From Agelaius tricolor (Eukaryota; Chordata; Aves; Passeriformes; Icteridae), in the NCBI GenBank assembly GCA_023055355.1, contig JALJCS010000001.1, positions 100,053,381 through 100,117,380 of the forward strand: a DNA stretch of 64,000 bases, given 5' to 3'. Of the stretch, positions 23,995 through 36,955 are shown piece by piece. The number at the start of each line of letters is the position of its first letter. Positions within the stretch are counted from its first letter, which is position 1. A model generated the notes under the pieces. It was not told the origin of the DNA and ran no database searches. It saw nothing but the letters and a program-made list of their open reading frames with translations. The translations under genes were made by a program, and so were the position numbers.

Positions 23995-26900
23995 GTATTT
24001 ATTTTTATTTATTTAAAATTTGAATTATTATGTTGAATATGATACAACTGAAGAGATTTAAACCATGCAAAAAATAAAAATTACAACTTTTTGAGAGTCA
24101 CATACATATAAGGAATGAATTTGGTCCCTTGTAGAGTATTGCCCATGTTTGGGACTTTGGTGAATGTTTGCCTTGAGTAGGCAGAGTGAAGGAACACATA
24201 AGATCAAATTTAGAGGAGGTACCTGTTACATCAGGTGCTAGTTCTATGAGGATGTGAAAAGTATAACCATGTGATGGTTTCCAAAACTGAGAAGAAATGG
24301 ACCAGGCAAGAGAAAGCTAACACATGAAAGAAACTGCATTAAGGAATGAGAGATAGCACAGGAGCTTGAATTTGTGGGGGTCTGTATGCAGCTCAGGTAA
24401 CCATGTATGCAGGGATAAGCAGTAATGTGCAGTGGGGCTTGTACAGAGTTAGGGAAGAAGAATACCCACAGAGTCATGCAGAGTTGGAGACAAGCAGATC
24501 ATTACTAAGTTGTTCTTATGGAGGATTTTGGGGTAGAGTAGTCACAATAACAGATACACATCACTTAAGTGATTTCCAATATTTTTTTTTTTTCACAGCA
24601 GGATTAGTGTAGTTAGCAATTTCTATTCCAGTTTATGACACTCAAACTCTTCTAACTTGTGCTAACACAGATCAAAGCCCCAGGCCCTCTAATTCATTTG
24701 AGATGGCACCACACACCCAGGGCACACTTAGGCCAGCTTCCAGCATCATGGCCCCTGTGCAGCACAGCTCCTAGTGCAGCTGGTTCAGCCTTTTACATCT
24801 TGTCAGGTGTCTAAGTATGGAGTGCACCTCAGCATCTAAGGGGCTATGGTAGAGTTATGTACAAAGTTTTTAATTAAATTTTTGACATAAGGTGCCAGTG
24901 ACCTCAGTATTTACATAGCTCCAAGTTGGTCTCTGACTTTCGCTTATCCAACGCCAACGCGTGCTGCTACCTGGACTATTTAACGCTCTTGTCTCATTCT
25001 CAAATATGCTTCCAGAATGTAAAACTGTTCATCCTTACATAATAAAGAGTATCTTTGAGTGTTTGTGTTTTCCATGTTGTGAAATAAATTAAACTGTTAG
25101 CAGTGAGATGGTGCACTGCAAGTCTCATTTATCCAAATAGGCATCTTTGGATTGATGTCACCTCATAACTGGAGCAAAGTTAGACTGAAGAGGTTTTGTT
25201 TCTCCAGTGCACTGCAAAAACTGGACATATGCACTCCAGTTTTCATTTTTAAGCCATATTGAGGGTAGGCATCACCCTGTGCAATTTATTTAACCTTTTG
25301 ATTTCTGTTCCATTCTTCAGTAATTGAAGGTCATCTTATCATGAGGCAAATGGAGTCATTTCAAGCAGCAGCATGTTTTTGATACTACTACTGTAGTCTA
25401 GCATTTCTAGATTGCTTTCACCTTATAATAAATTGCACAGTAATCAATGATGTGACAAGACTGTTGAAATCCAACTTAAAAGTTCTTGTGAAAAAGTGCT
25501 TTTTAGGTTGTAAAGTATTTCACAAAAAGTGTACTTATAAGTAGCTCATACTGACATTAAAAGAACACATCAAGTAGTATTCATAGTTATACAACTTTTC
25601 CCTTAATTCAAATGTTTATACATAAACTATACCTTCATCTGAAATATTTTATCCTCAGTTGTATATAGAATTTTATTTATTACAAAAATGTATCCATACC
25701 AATGAGATATATAAAAATTATATTTTCAATGTTTAAATGACGTTTCTTCTAAGAAATTTTTGGAGGATACCTCAAAGAATTTATAACAAAGGCTTAGAAA
25801 AGTTCAGTTCATGTAGTATATTTTGGAGCAGATAAACAAGCAATTTTTTTGAGGGATATAGTAATAATGTGTATATGAGAATGAATTTTGAGATGAAAAA
25901 TAGCTCTTTACTAGCTAAAGGCCAGATAAAATCCAGAAAAATAAATTTACATTAGGGAAGTTCAAATAGAAATTAAACACAATGGCTTAAATGGCTAAAA
26001 ATTTTGCCTGCCTATGTTGGATTGTCATATCAGCATGGGCTTTCCTTCTTTGAGAATGTTGCAGTTCAATTCTATTCTTAGTGCAGGATTAATAGGTGAG
26101 ATGTTGTGGTTCGTGATTGTTATCTAAATTAGGTAATAGATGTGGGACATGTAAAAGTGCTCAAGCTGGTGATACTTAACCTCTATTAGTACTTGGAAAG
26201 CATATGTTCCTATAACTTCCCCAAAAAGGCAAAAATATATCCTCTGCTCTCAGTTGCCTCTCTAGTTTTCCACTGAGCTTTCTTGCAGCTTTCTTTCTGT
26301 TTGAGGTTACCTCAGCCTTTATTTCACTTAATTTTCTTTGTATATTTGTGATTTTTGTATTTACTTTGATCTTAGTATCGAATTTTTCTTATTTTTTATG
26401 TTTTTCTAGCTTCAGGGAAGTTCAATTTTCCTTGGCTTCCCTGTCAAAGACTGTAGGGTCCAAGACAAATATAGTCTATAAAGGCTAGGTTTTTCTCTTT
26501 TGTCAGGGGATGGAGAACTGCCTGTCCAAGTATTCTTTATGTGGGCTTTTCAACCCCAGCAGTAGGAAACCACTCCAGATAGTTTCTTTTCCATCACTTT
26601 AGACCCAGGCAGTCAGGCTTCTATTGTAAAATGTTCCTCATCCCTGAAACAGTGTAGGTCTGTTTCTGACCTTCATCCTGCAGTTTGCTTCAAGGGAGAT
26701 TCTGCTCTAGCTGAGACTCAGCTTTTTCTGATAAGTGCTCTGATCACTCTTGGAGTCAGGTTTGATAATGACCCTTGTGATATCTGCAGTATTCACCTAA
26801 TAATACATTGTCTTGTTTTAGCTCCTTCTCTCGTAGGACTAGTTCACTCTGCTGTTCGCTCTGGCTCTCCTACCTGCCAATATTGTGGAAGTTGCAGAGA

Positions 26901-26997
26901 ACAGTGACTTCAGCCCCAGACTTATTCAGTTTCTGACTAATAGGAACTTTTGGCTGTCAGTACCAGAAACTGTTGACATGGGAGTCGCATATTACTG

Positions 26998-27026
26998 GAA
27001 TTGGCTCATGTTAAATGAGCCAATTC
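26998..27026. repeat. Perfect hairpin: 12-bp arms, 5-nt loop
   Basis: GAATTGGCTCAT (26998-27009) and ATGAGCCAATTC (27015-27026) are exact reverse complements around GTTAA. A smaller hairpin of the same type (CAGAGTGC, ACTTA, GCACTCTG) is at 27220-27240. Confidence 0.95.
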
Positions 27027-27714
27027 ATTTCTAGGATAGATTCCTCTACTTTTCATTTTGATTGAAGTTTGAGATGACCTAAAAGCCCTCAGGGTAAAAT
27101 ATTGTCTCCTCTGATGATTTCCTATACATTTTTCCTAATCAGCTCTGAAATGTCCATGCATTCTTCCCACATATTTCTTCTTGTTTTCTGTATGCTTATT
27201 ATTTGGTATTCCTTAGAGTCAGAGTGCACTTAGCACTCTGTAAGGCAAGGTACAATTCTCTCATTTCTGCCACAGTCTCTTCAGGAGATCAGAGCCTTAC
27301 CCTCAAGCAGTGATGCATTTAAAAGAATATCTGTGATATCTGGGAAAGCAATGTCATAATACTCAATAGATTTCTTCAGTATTCAGAAAATCTCAGACCT
27401 CCCAGATCTCAGTCCTAGTGCCTGTGATTGATGGTGAGAAACACTAGAGCAAGATAAAGTTATGGACTACTTAAGTAAACCAGACATAAAGTACCACGAA
27501 TTCAGAGAGACACTTATAAGCATGTACCCTGTATCACTAGGCCGCTTTCCATTCCCTCTGAAAGCTTAGAGCAATCTGAGGAAGCCCCTGATGACAGTAG
27601 AAAAAGACAAATGAGATGTTATATTCATCTCAAAAAAGGAAGATGGGTAACCATGAGCCTTTCAGGTCAATGGCACCACTATATTCCTGGTACTAATATA
27701 GAAACAAATGAAGG

Positions 27715-27825
27715 ACAAGCACATCCTTTGGAGCAACCATGGATTTACCAAAGGGAGACTCTGCCTGACCAGTATTGCTTACATTCCTTGGCTCTGTGGG
27801 CAAGGGGAGGGCAGTGAATAATCCT
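27715..27825 (+). mobile_element. Short CR1 ORF2 fragment (reverse-transcriptase region)
   Basis: The block around ATGGATTTACCAAAGGGAGA with CTGCCTGACCAG matches the CR1 ORF2 stretch that encodes the FTKGxxCLT segment of the reverse transcriptase. A GGCAAGGGGAGGGC block follows downstream in the usual order. The same part of CR1 occurs, also decayed, at about 36145-36235. Only about 100 bases are recognisable and no 3' end is nearby, so this is an old remnant. Confidence 0.6.
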
Positions 27826-29335
27826 TACTTCATGTTCCAGACAGCTTCACTCCCAACACTGTCTCCTACCTCTAAGTGGCACAGGAGGATGGGAAATGGG
27901 GGTAATAGTCAGACCATAACAGTTTGTCTCACCACCTCTTCCTCCTACACATCTACAGTTCTCTTAGCTATCCACAGGCTAAAGATGGAAAAAGTATTTG
28001 GCTCAGTATGAATTCTGGAGGATCTGAAGATGTGGGTAGAAATCAAGGTAACAGATACATGCATGGAAACACCTTAAATGAATTCATCCAAGTTCAAGTA
28101 CTGCAACCTGTCTCATGCACAGCAAGAAATTTGTTTTATGACTCTGTAAACTGTCCTTTGCAAAGTTTAGTGGAGTCATCTGACAGTCTAGGAAGCCATT
28201 GCTAAGCAGTCAGAATGAAAGCTAAACTCTAAATAGCTGGCTGGCAGACATCTTGTCCTATTGCCTCACTACAGTGAATAAAATCCTCTTCAGTTCTGTG
28301 CCAGCTTAGCTTATTACTTATTTTTGTATTCTATCCTATTTCTTTGATAAAGACTATGATGGGAGTAGCTCAGACTTGCCGCAGGTAAATGGCAAAATAA
28401 TTTGAACAGTTTAATAGCATCATCTTTTTAAAATATTGGGGTTTTAAACCTATTTATGATCACTGTTTTTTAAGACATAAAAACAAAAAGAAAGGAAGAG
28501 AAACCAAATTGCACACAGAAAAAAACCCTTTCCGATCAGAAATTGAGAAGAGGTATTGTTTGTGAAATCTCAAGACATGTTTCAGAATAATTATTTTCAT
28601 GCTAGTTTTAGTATTGTTAATTGTTTACAATAGCTTTTTCTCTGCAGAGAAGACTGGTACACTCAAAGGGAAATTAAATATTGTTTTCAAATATCTACAG
28701 CAGTAGCAGCTGATTGCAGTAATACTGTTGTTTCTGCTGCTATAATTGTTCCAGTAATTTATATTTCGAGACTTAATAGTATTTTCGTATTGAAAATGTG
28801 AAATGGCATTATATCTTCATATTCCTTTTCAACTCAAGCCATTCTCTATAATTAAACCTTTCAAGCATTAAAACAGGGAAGTCTTAGAAGGAAAGGAAGC
28901 TTCTGTACCAGGAGAGCAATCTTCTAAATAAAAATAAATGATTAAGGGGAAGGTGTGCAAATACATATGTGTGCATCAATATGTTACCAATGGGGAAATG
29001 GCAACAGATAATTGAGTGATATGCTCAGGATCATAGATCATAGTGTGTTAACGTTGAAGGTGAGGTGGAAATCATTATATATGTAAAGACTCAGACACAG
29101 TAGTCTAGCAGGCTTGTACTTCAAATACAAATGTGTAAAGTACACCATGCATATGTAAGAACACATATTGTTTTTCTGTGAAAAAGAGATAATGTGATAT
29201 CACAATCATATGTACTGCCCAGTTTTAAGATATTGTCAGGTATATATATATGTAGATAAAAATATTTTAAACATTTCAATAACCAACTGCTAAAACATGC
29301 AAAATAACTTTCTTTCCCTTTTAATAATTTTAATA

Positions 29336-29365
29336 ATCAATGCCACAGAATTCAGTGGCATTGAT
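29336..29365. repeat. Perfect hairpin: 11-bp arms, 8-nt loop
   Basis: ATCAATGCCAC (29336-29346) and GTGGCATTGAT (29355-29365) are exact reverse complements around AGAATTCA. Confidence 0.95.
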
Positions 29366-29429
29366 GAAGAAATGGACAATGTGAAACAGGTGTTACAAAA
29401 TACAGAATCAGACCCTTAATTTAGAATGA

Positions 29430-29900
29430 TCCAAAAGCAATTTGCTCTATGTTACAGCTGCTGTGCTTCCATAGACTAACACAACAGTAACCCCTCTGTA
29501 ACTGTCTAGTTAGAAACAGTTTATGATCCATTTCCCATGCCAGAGCATTGCAAAGCAGTGGGAGAATTTAGTACAATCTGTGCACAGTGCTTTAGATTTG
29601 ATTATCTGGCATTCACCTTATCTGATAAATCTTGGGCTCTGACAGCAGCTTTCATGCTATAATTTATAATAACATAATATGTACATGATTATTTAGCATC
29701 CTGCTACAGCAATCATTGGATGTGAGCAAATTACAGTAGTCCTGACCCAATTAATGCTCCCTGGGCTGCAGTGTTCAGCCTGAGAAGATTCTGGGGAAGC
29801 CAACAAAGGAAAGAACATCCAATCTGTCACAGGATTGCAAGGCATGCTAGACTGTTCCATGGCTGCAACTGTTTGCTATAATGGTGTAAGCAAGAATGGG
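29430..29900. promoter_or_regulatory. Possible conserved non-coding element
   Basis: This non-repetitive segment has a mixed base composition, several GATA-type cores (GATTATCTGG, CTTATCTGATAAATC), a CCAATTAATGC homeodomain-type core and no transposon signature. Paired GATA sites and TAAT cores are common in conserved enhancers. The call rests on texture alone. Confidence 0.2.
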
Positions 29901-31575
29901 GAGTTTGAAACCTTAGAGGGGCAGTTCTTGAATGTCCATACATTTCCTGTTGTTCTACAGCATATCTGAAATTTCCATATTTAACTATTAAAAATAATAT
30001 GTTTTTTAAATAATTTTTTAGGCAGAGTGGTTATAGGTTTTTGGGTTTTTATTCATTAGATCATGAATCTGCGTAGGAATTATCCAAAGAATATTTCATA
30101 TTTTATATAATTTAAAGAATTAGCTGATCCATCAGTTTAAGATCTAGCTCATGATAGACTAAGTGGAAGCCACTTGCCAAGCATTAGTCTTCCCTCTAGA
30201 TATAGTGAAATATAGGTGTTTAGTTTGTAATAGCTATGCAATAGAGTTTAAGGTTCTGCTGTGGTACAGAAAATGAAAATTAACATTGTTGACTCTTTTA
30301 TCCAGAATCTCATTGTGTTTTTAGTGCTACATTTCGGAAACTGTGAGTTGTTCCTATTTGCATGAATTCCAGAATCTTTATTTTTCAAAAAATGGGATTA
30401 AATTTTTTTGTCCTTATATTTATGCCTCTCCCTTTTAACTTGACTTTCCCTACACACATTATACATCTTCTAAGTCTGCTCTGTTGTCAGGTTTGTGATT
30501 TACAATATTCAGAAAGGCTCTTTCAGGGTGTTTGTTGATTTGAAATGCATTTTGCATCCTGAGGAGAATCTGACTTCTTTTTGAATCTTGGCATGACAGC
30601 CTTAGATCCTGACATGTATTTACTTTCTAATGTCCTACTTAGGATAGATATGCTTTGACTCTGTCTTTGCATCACCTGAATGCTTATCTTAATTAAGAGC
30701 ACCACTTACTGTTACTCAAGATATTGTAAATATTTATGCACTTTTATATACTAAATAAATATTTGTCACATCATCAAAAATACTTCAACATATCAATGTT
30801 TAATTGGCTACTATCACATATTCTGGTATTTGTTCTTTTTTAGATTGGTATGTCATGGTAAGGCTCTGTTCTTCTATAATTAAGCATTGCTCTGAAGTCA
30901 GGGGTCCTGTCTCTTGACTGGAGAGATGTTTTGCCTGTTCTGAATAGTTTGTTTTGATCAGCGTGTGTTTTTGCATCAGTACTTCTTACATTGTTAGATA
31001 ATTTGTGAATGTGTTTAACAGCATAAGACTCAGTGGGCAATATTTGTTGCATCTAACCAGTGTAAAAACTCAACTGGTATTGGTAATTTTTGTCTTTTCT
31101 TTTATTCAGTTTGTTGACCACCCACCTAAGAAACCCCCATTCCTGTATGTCCCAAAATTACTAATTTTCTTGAAGAACTTTTGCTTGGGAACAATGTCAA
31201 AATGTCTTTGGAAATTAAGTTGGCGCAGTTTTTGGGTGACCCTCTTATATAAGACCAGTGATGTACTCAAGGGAAGCATAACTTTCTTAAACAAAATTTT
31301 AGATTCTTTATGTGATATTTTTTCCCATGTTTTTGCTACTTGCATTCTTCAATACAACATTCAGGAATTTTCTTCTGAATATAGATTTGCTGGGTTTTAG
31401 TTTGCCTCAATCATTTTGGCCTTTCATAGTCCCTTTTGAAATGCCGGTGTTGTATTTGCCACTTTTCTATATATTGTCACCAAACATAATTTAATTAAAA
31501 AGTTATATAACATTTTTGCACAATTCCAGGCTTCCTAGCTTTCACATATTATAAAGTTTTGATGAACATAGAACA

Positions 31576-31732
31576 ACTTCCCCAAGAAGATGATAGTCTC
31601 TGTCCCTGGAGGTTTTCAATATGTGATTGGAGAGGGTGTTAGATAATCTTATCTAAACTCCCTTTTACATGAAAGGTTGAACCAGATATCTTGTGAGATC
31701 CCTTCCAGCCAAGGATTTTTTATGATTTTATG
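31576..31732 (+). mobile_element. CR1 LINE 3'-end remnant
   Basis: About 150 bases match the end of an avian CR1: CCCTGGAGGTTTTCAA, then GGTTGAACCAGATATCTTG, then GATCCCTTCCAGCC and a degraded octamer tail (TATGATTTTATGG). It is 5'-truncated and non-coding. Confidence 0.8.
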
Positions 31733-33512
31733 GCTTAAATACTTTTTTCATCCAAAATTAAAATATAACCCAGAACATTTTAAAATAGGCATAATAGTAG
31801 ATTTATTTTACCAGATATTACCCTTTTAAACCTTTACCTATATTTTGGCTGGAAAAGTGTTGACTAATAGTCTTCTTTATTCTGTCACTTTGACAATCAA
31901 TCTCTCTTTTTTGCTTTATTTTTTTGTAAGTCATGCTTGATTTTTTTTCTACTTGATCATATGCAGTTACTGAACTCAATAGAAGTGTTCTTCTGTAACA
32001 TTTTACCCGTTGAGGTTTTTAATTTTTTATGTCCTTAATAACCTTGTCCTAATGCAGTTAAACTTTCTGGTGGCTTTTTCAGTGTGATTTCCTCCCAGGA
32101 GAACACAGAAGTTGAGTATATTATAGTCAGGTTTTTTTAATGTTTTGGGGTTTTTTTAGTTATTATATTTTGAAATATTGAAACATATTATTTGCCTAGA
32201 GTTTTAACTCTCATAGTTTCTCTAATGGCTCCAAGAAGCCATTATTTACAACACGTAAAAATGTAGTCCCTTCAGCATATTTTGTCATGATTTCTTACCA
32301 GGCTGCTTGGAGTAATTAAACTCTGTTATTACTGTCTTTTCTGCCTTACCCCTTCTAACCTGCTATAGTATTTAACAAACACTATCATCACCTTGGTGAT
32401 ATATAATATAGCTCTAATATAATATTTTTCATTTTGCATGAAATTTGAGTGCAAAATGATTTGTGCAAGTTTGTGTATATTTGTTTGACTACTTTTATTA
32501 TCTTGCCTTTTTCTGGTGTGGCCTACACCTTTCTAGATTTTTACTCTTGCATCATAACATCCCAGTATTTATATTTCTACTGTCAAGATTCTTATCATAT
32601 TCTTGCTGGTTTACTGCTTTTTTCCCTTTTTTAGAACCCAGGTATTTTTCCATAGGCAGTTACTTTTCTTCTGAAAATAAATAACGATTCAGTGGTTTGG
32701 CAGAGAAGAGATGTTTTTATACAAATGTTCATATTACAATTTCTGTAACGTATTTGGTTCTGTCATGTATATTTTGAATATAATTTTTTTTAGAAAAGGT
32801 TTTTGCAGGTAAAGAGAAAAATTTCATGGAATTACATTAGCAAATCAGCTTTATTCTAATTTCAATGTAGTGTAATTATGTCTTCTATATCATGGTAATA
32901 GACAGTCTTGCCTAATCCATCAATCGAAAAATAGATAGATTTAAGACTTCAGATATTTTGCTGAAACTGTCCAATGCTGCCCTGTAGAATTCTTTGTTAC
33001 TAGTGTGCTAGTAGCCTTTAGCCTCTAGAAATGTGTTCTTGTTAGGTCTTCAAGCCTAAACAATACAGAGAAGTGACACCATCAAGGGAAAGCTAAAACA
33101 TTCTTGTAGTAGGGGATTGCTGGCTTGTGTTATTCTTTTCAAGTCCATCTGTGTTGAAAAGGCTGCAGACAATGATTTTGGACACTGCAGCATTTGAGAT
33201 ATTAACTTATAGGAAAGAGGCATGCACAGGGAGCATTGTAGTGAAGAGTGACACATTTTAATTGTTTTTTTTTCTAATTAGGTTATTCAGTATGATAATA
33301 GTCATTTTATGGATTTGTTAATACTTTTTCTTATATCTGGGTGTGTTCATGTAAGTGTTTTGGATAATTCATTACTGATTTATCTACTTGAAAAAAATTT
33401 GAATGCTTGCTGAAGATCATTATTAGAACTGTGTGATTCTTAAACAAGAACAGCTTTACAGATCACAAAAATCTTGAATTTTGCTAGTTATTATAAAATC
33501 TAAACCTAGACT

Positions 33513-33554
33513 ATTAATCTAAATGTCAGAAACATTAATCTAAATGTCAGAAAC
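33513..33554 (+). repeat. 21-bp perfect tandem duplication
   Basis: A 21-base unit starting ATTAATCTAAATG and ending CAGAAAC occurs twice, head to tail (33513-33533 and 33534-33554), without a mismatch. The perfect identity suggests a recent duplication. Confidence 0.95.
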
Positions 33555-35639
33555 AATAAGTGTTTCTAGTATGTCTAATATATTAGAAATTTATAATATT
33601 AAAAATATAGAATGGAAGACATAAAAGTAAGTATAAAGATTTTCAATACTATTTCCTGAATACTTCTTGATAACTCTATATTGAAAAGTTATGTTAATTT
33701 GGGTGATTTTATTAGTTATAGGTTGCATTTCATATTTTATTAGGAAGATATTAAGATGAGTATTTTTGAAGTTTATAATATCAGACTTATTGATTGTAAA
33801 AATGTATATTTCTCCAGCTGTATGCCGTGATATTTTTACTGCTTCTATTTTAAATTTCACCAGAGTTGGTTTAGCAAAGTTAGAATTTCACTTATGCACT
33901 ATACACACATGTATTTACATATGCATGCATTTAATGTTATATTATTATATAATACCAATACTGATATTATATTAAAAAAAATGTGTAGTAAACTTTTCAA
34001 TAAAGTCTCCTAACACCATAACAAAACAAATTCAAATGAGAAAGCAAGAAATATCTTTCACTGTGTTAAGTCCACAGACCAGAAACTATTGTGGATGAGA
34101 AATCAAGGGTTTTTTTCTCACTGATTATCTTCTGCATCAAATTAAAGGGGACACTTAAGGTTATAAATATTGAATCACTTTGACAAGGCTGTGCTTCAAA
34201 AAAGTGCAAAAATCTTATTAATATCAACATCTCTACATTAAAAAAAAAGCATTTGCATTCCACATATATAATATATCAGCAGTCCACAATATAAACTGAC
34301 TACTATAACCAAGATTAAAAATGTAATTCACTCTCATTAGATAATGCTAAAATGCCAAGATCATTATACTTATTACAGACCTGCAAATCACTCAAACTGG
34401 TGATATTATAGCTACACTAAATTTTTGCAGAAAAGAAGCCACTGAACTTTAAGAAGTTCATGGCCCAGGGCCATCTCTGCAATGGGCTTTGGCTGAGAGC
34501 AGCCACACTGGATCAGAACATTAAGAGCAATGAGTTTGTGCTCCAGAACTCTCAGCAGAATCACTATGCTGAGCCAAATAGTTTATTTCTGTTTCTTGTT
34601 TATATGAGATTTTGATATGCATGGCTTTAACTGTGTCCTCTAGAAGGTCTTTTATGCAGCTAGAAATAACCAAAGCTCTGTGTGCATGGGAAAATCAAAC
34701 TCCCGAAGATTCTGAGTCTGAAAGAAAAAAAAAAATCTTTGCAAATCTTTTGCTGATCTTTAATGATGATGGTTGTGCCACTCTCACAGAAATCCACTCA
34801 GAATTTGGCTTTATGGGAGTATTTTTCTCAAAAGCATTTTAATTATTTCATAATTTCACTGCCTGAACTCAGACTTGTGTGTACTAAATGCTTGAAGCTA
34901 ACCATGCAGCAACCTCAGCAAATTAAAAGACTGATACCAAGGCATCACTGAAAATTTCTCGGTCTTGTTCTCTTGAGATAATTTCTAGAAAACATATGGG
35001 GTAGAGGGATGTAAACAAACTCTGTATTTGGAGAATTTAATAAGAGATTTGAATTCAGATTTCTGTTTAGTATGGAAGAAATATTTCCTTTTTTTTTTTT
35101 ACTAGTATTTGCTATAGAGGGAAATAAGAATTTGGGAAACAGAAGATAAATTAAAGGAAAATAGTATGATATAATTCAATTTCTAAAGACAAATGGTGGG
35201 CATGTTCAGATAAATAGATATACTGTAAAAAAAATCTGTTTGATAAAAAGTGCATGTCATGTATTCCTGTGTGATACCAGAAGTTTTTTCTATTCCAGTA
35301 CCTTTAGGGAGTCTGTAAAAGCTCTTCCTCTCAGTCAAAATTTAAAACACAAGAATGTCTGACCACTTAAAATGTACTGCACTGATATGAAATGCTCAAC
35401 AATAAACAAATACCAGAGCATTCTGCCCCACAAGTTTTTTTAACTTGAAGGAACATTCTCCTGGGAAATGAGAGAGAGTTGCTTTTCCTCTCCCCTGGTA
35501 ATGATGTGAGTGGGTAAGGAATAACATTAGGGTCCTGGCCATGCCCCCCACATCTATTGCAAAAATCAACCCTGTCCTGGCCAAAACTAGGACACCATAA
35601 AACGAGCCTTCAGGAGTGGAAGGTCCCTAAGACCAGAGG

Positions 35640-35815
35640 GAAACTCTGGAGCAAGGAATACTTAACACTGCCAGAGTCATCATCCCTGGAGGTGTTTAAA
35701 AACAGACTGGATGTGGCACTTAATGCCACAGTTTAATTCATAAGGTGATGTTAGGTCATAAGTTGGACTTGATGTCAAAAGTCTGTTCCAACCTAGTTAA
35801 TTCTCTGACTCTGTG
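35640..35815 (+). mobile_element. CR1-type LINE 3' end
   Basis: The block CCCTGGAGGTGTTTAAAAAC, then GACTGGATGTGGCACTTAATG, GGTGATGTTAGGTCATAAG and TGTTCCAACCTAGTTAATTC follows the order of an avian CR1 3' end. A decayed octamer tail finishes it. A further, internal CR1 segment follows at once in the same orientation. Confidence 0.8.
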
Positions 35816-35849
35816 GGAAGGATTGGTTATGGATCCCTTAAACACGCTG

Positions 35850-36955
35850 GTCATATGTAAGTCTCTGAGGTTTCATGGGTTGCACCCAGGAGTGCTGAGA
35901 AAACTGTCTGATGCCATTGTGAGGTCACTGCTAATTATCTTTGAATGGTCATGGCAAAACCTTGGGAGAGGTTCCTGAAAGCTGGAAAAGAACAAATATC
36001 ATCATCTTTGAGAAGGGCAAGAAGGAAGATCTGCAAAACTATAGGTTAGACAACCTCACCTCAGTCACTGGAAGGTGATGCAGCAAATCCTCCTGGGAAC
36101 AATTTCCAAACACATGGAGGTCAAGAAAGTAACTAGAAGTTATTGACATGGATTTAAAAGAGGAAATTGTACTTGACCAGCCCCACAGTGTCTAGTGTTA
36201 GGTAACTAGCTTGGTAGACAAGGGAGAACAGTGATACTGTCTGCAACTTCTGTAAAATTTTTGACACTGTCTCCTATGACATCATCATGGGAAAAACTGA
36301 CAAAGTACAGGTGTATATGGAAGTCCTCGGTGAGGTGGCTTTAAAAAAGTCTGAATGAACTGGCCTGGAGTGCTGTGATCAGTGATGCAAAGTCTGGTTG
36401 GAGGTCAGTAACTAGTGAGGTGCCCCAGTATTTACTGGTGGGTCAAATACTCTTCAACATCTTCATTAGTGACCTGGATGACAGAACAGAATGCACCCTC
36501 AGCAAGATTCTAAAGTTGATTCAAAACGGGAAGGTGGCTAATTCTCCAGAGAGCTGTGCTGCCATCCAGAAGAACCTCAACAGACTGGAGAAATGGGCTG
36601 ACAGAAATCTCTTGAACTTCAAAAATGGGTATTGCAAAATCCTGCAACTGAGGAATTATAATCCCATGTGTAAGCACATTGTGGTGTCAGCTGACTGGAG
36701 CACAGCTTGGCAAAGGAGAACCTTGGATTTCTGGTGGGCAGCAAACTGTCTGTGAGCCAGTTAAGCATCTTCACAGTGCATGGGTGGGGATTCATCCTCT
36801 CTATTCGGTATTGGTGAGCTTGTATATGAATTAATGGGACCCATTCTGTACCCGTCCAGTAAAAGAAACAACTGGACTTACTGCAGCATCTCATGTAGAG
36901 AGAAATATTATCAAGGTTTTGGAACATCTCTCATATAGGAAAAGACTGAAAGAAC
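35850..36955 (+). mobile_element. CR1 LINE, decayed ORF2 (reverse transcriptase) segment
   Basis: About 1.1 kb of CR1 ORF2 lies in normal order. It includes the GGTTCCTGAAAGCTGG block (35972), GGGCAAGAAGGAAGAT (36015), the KxFDTV-type reverse-transcriptase segment near 36245-36290, and an open stretch at 36375-36755 that contains ILFNIFISDLDD and later LEKWADRNLLNF. In a working CR1 the FADD catalytic box should follow the SDLDD/TECTLSK part. Here the frame passes straight to LKLIQNGK, so the box has been lost. Stops and frameshifts interrupt the rest, and no 3' tail is present. This is a dead copy. Confidence 0.9.

Noticed and set aside
31005..31400. Open frame of 131 codons on +, hydrophobic
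   Set aside because: The T-rich DNA makes the translation Phe/Leu-rich. There is no family resemblance, and another open frame runs antisense through the same bases.
36375..36755. Open frame of 126 codons on +
   Set aside because: It is a fragment of CR1 LINE ORF2 and not a host gene. It is annotated as part of the mobile element.
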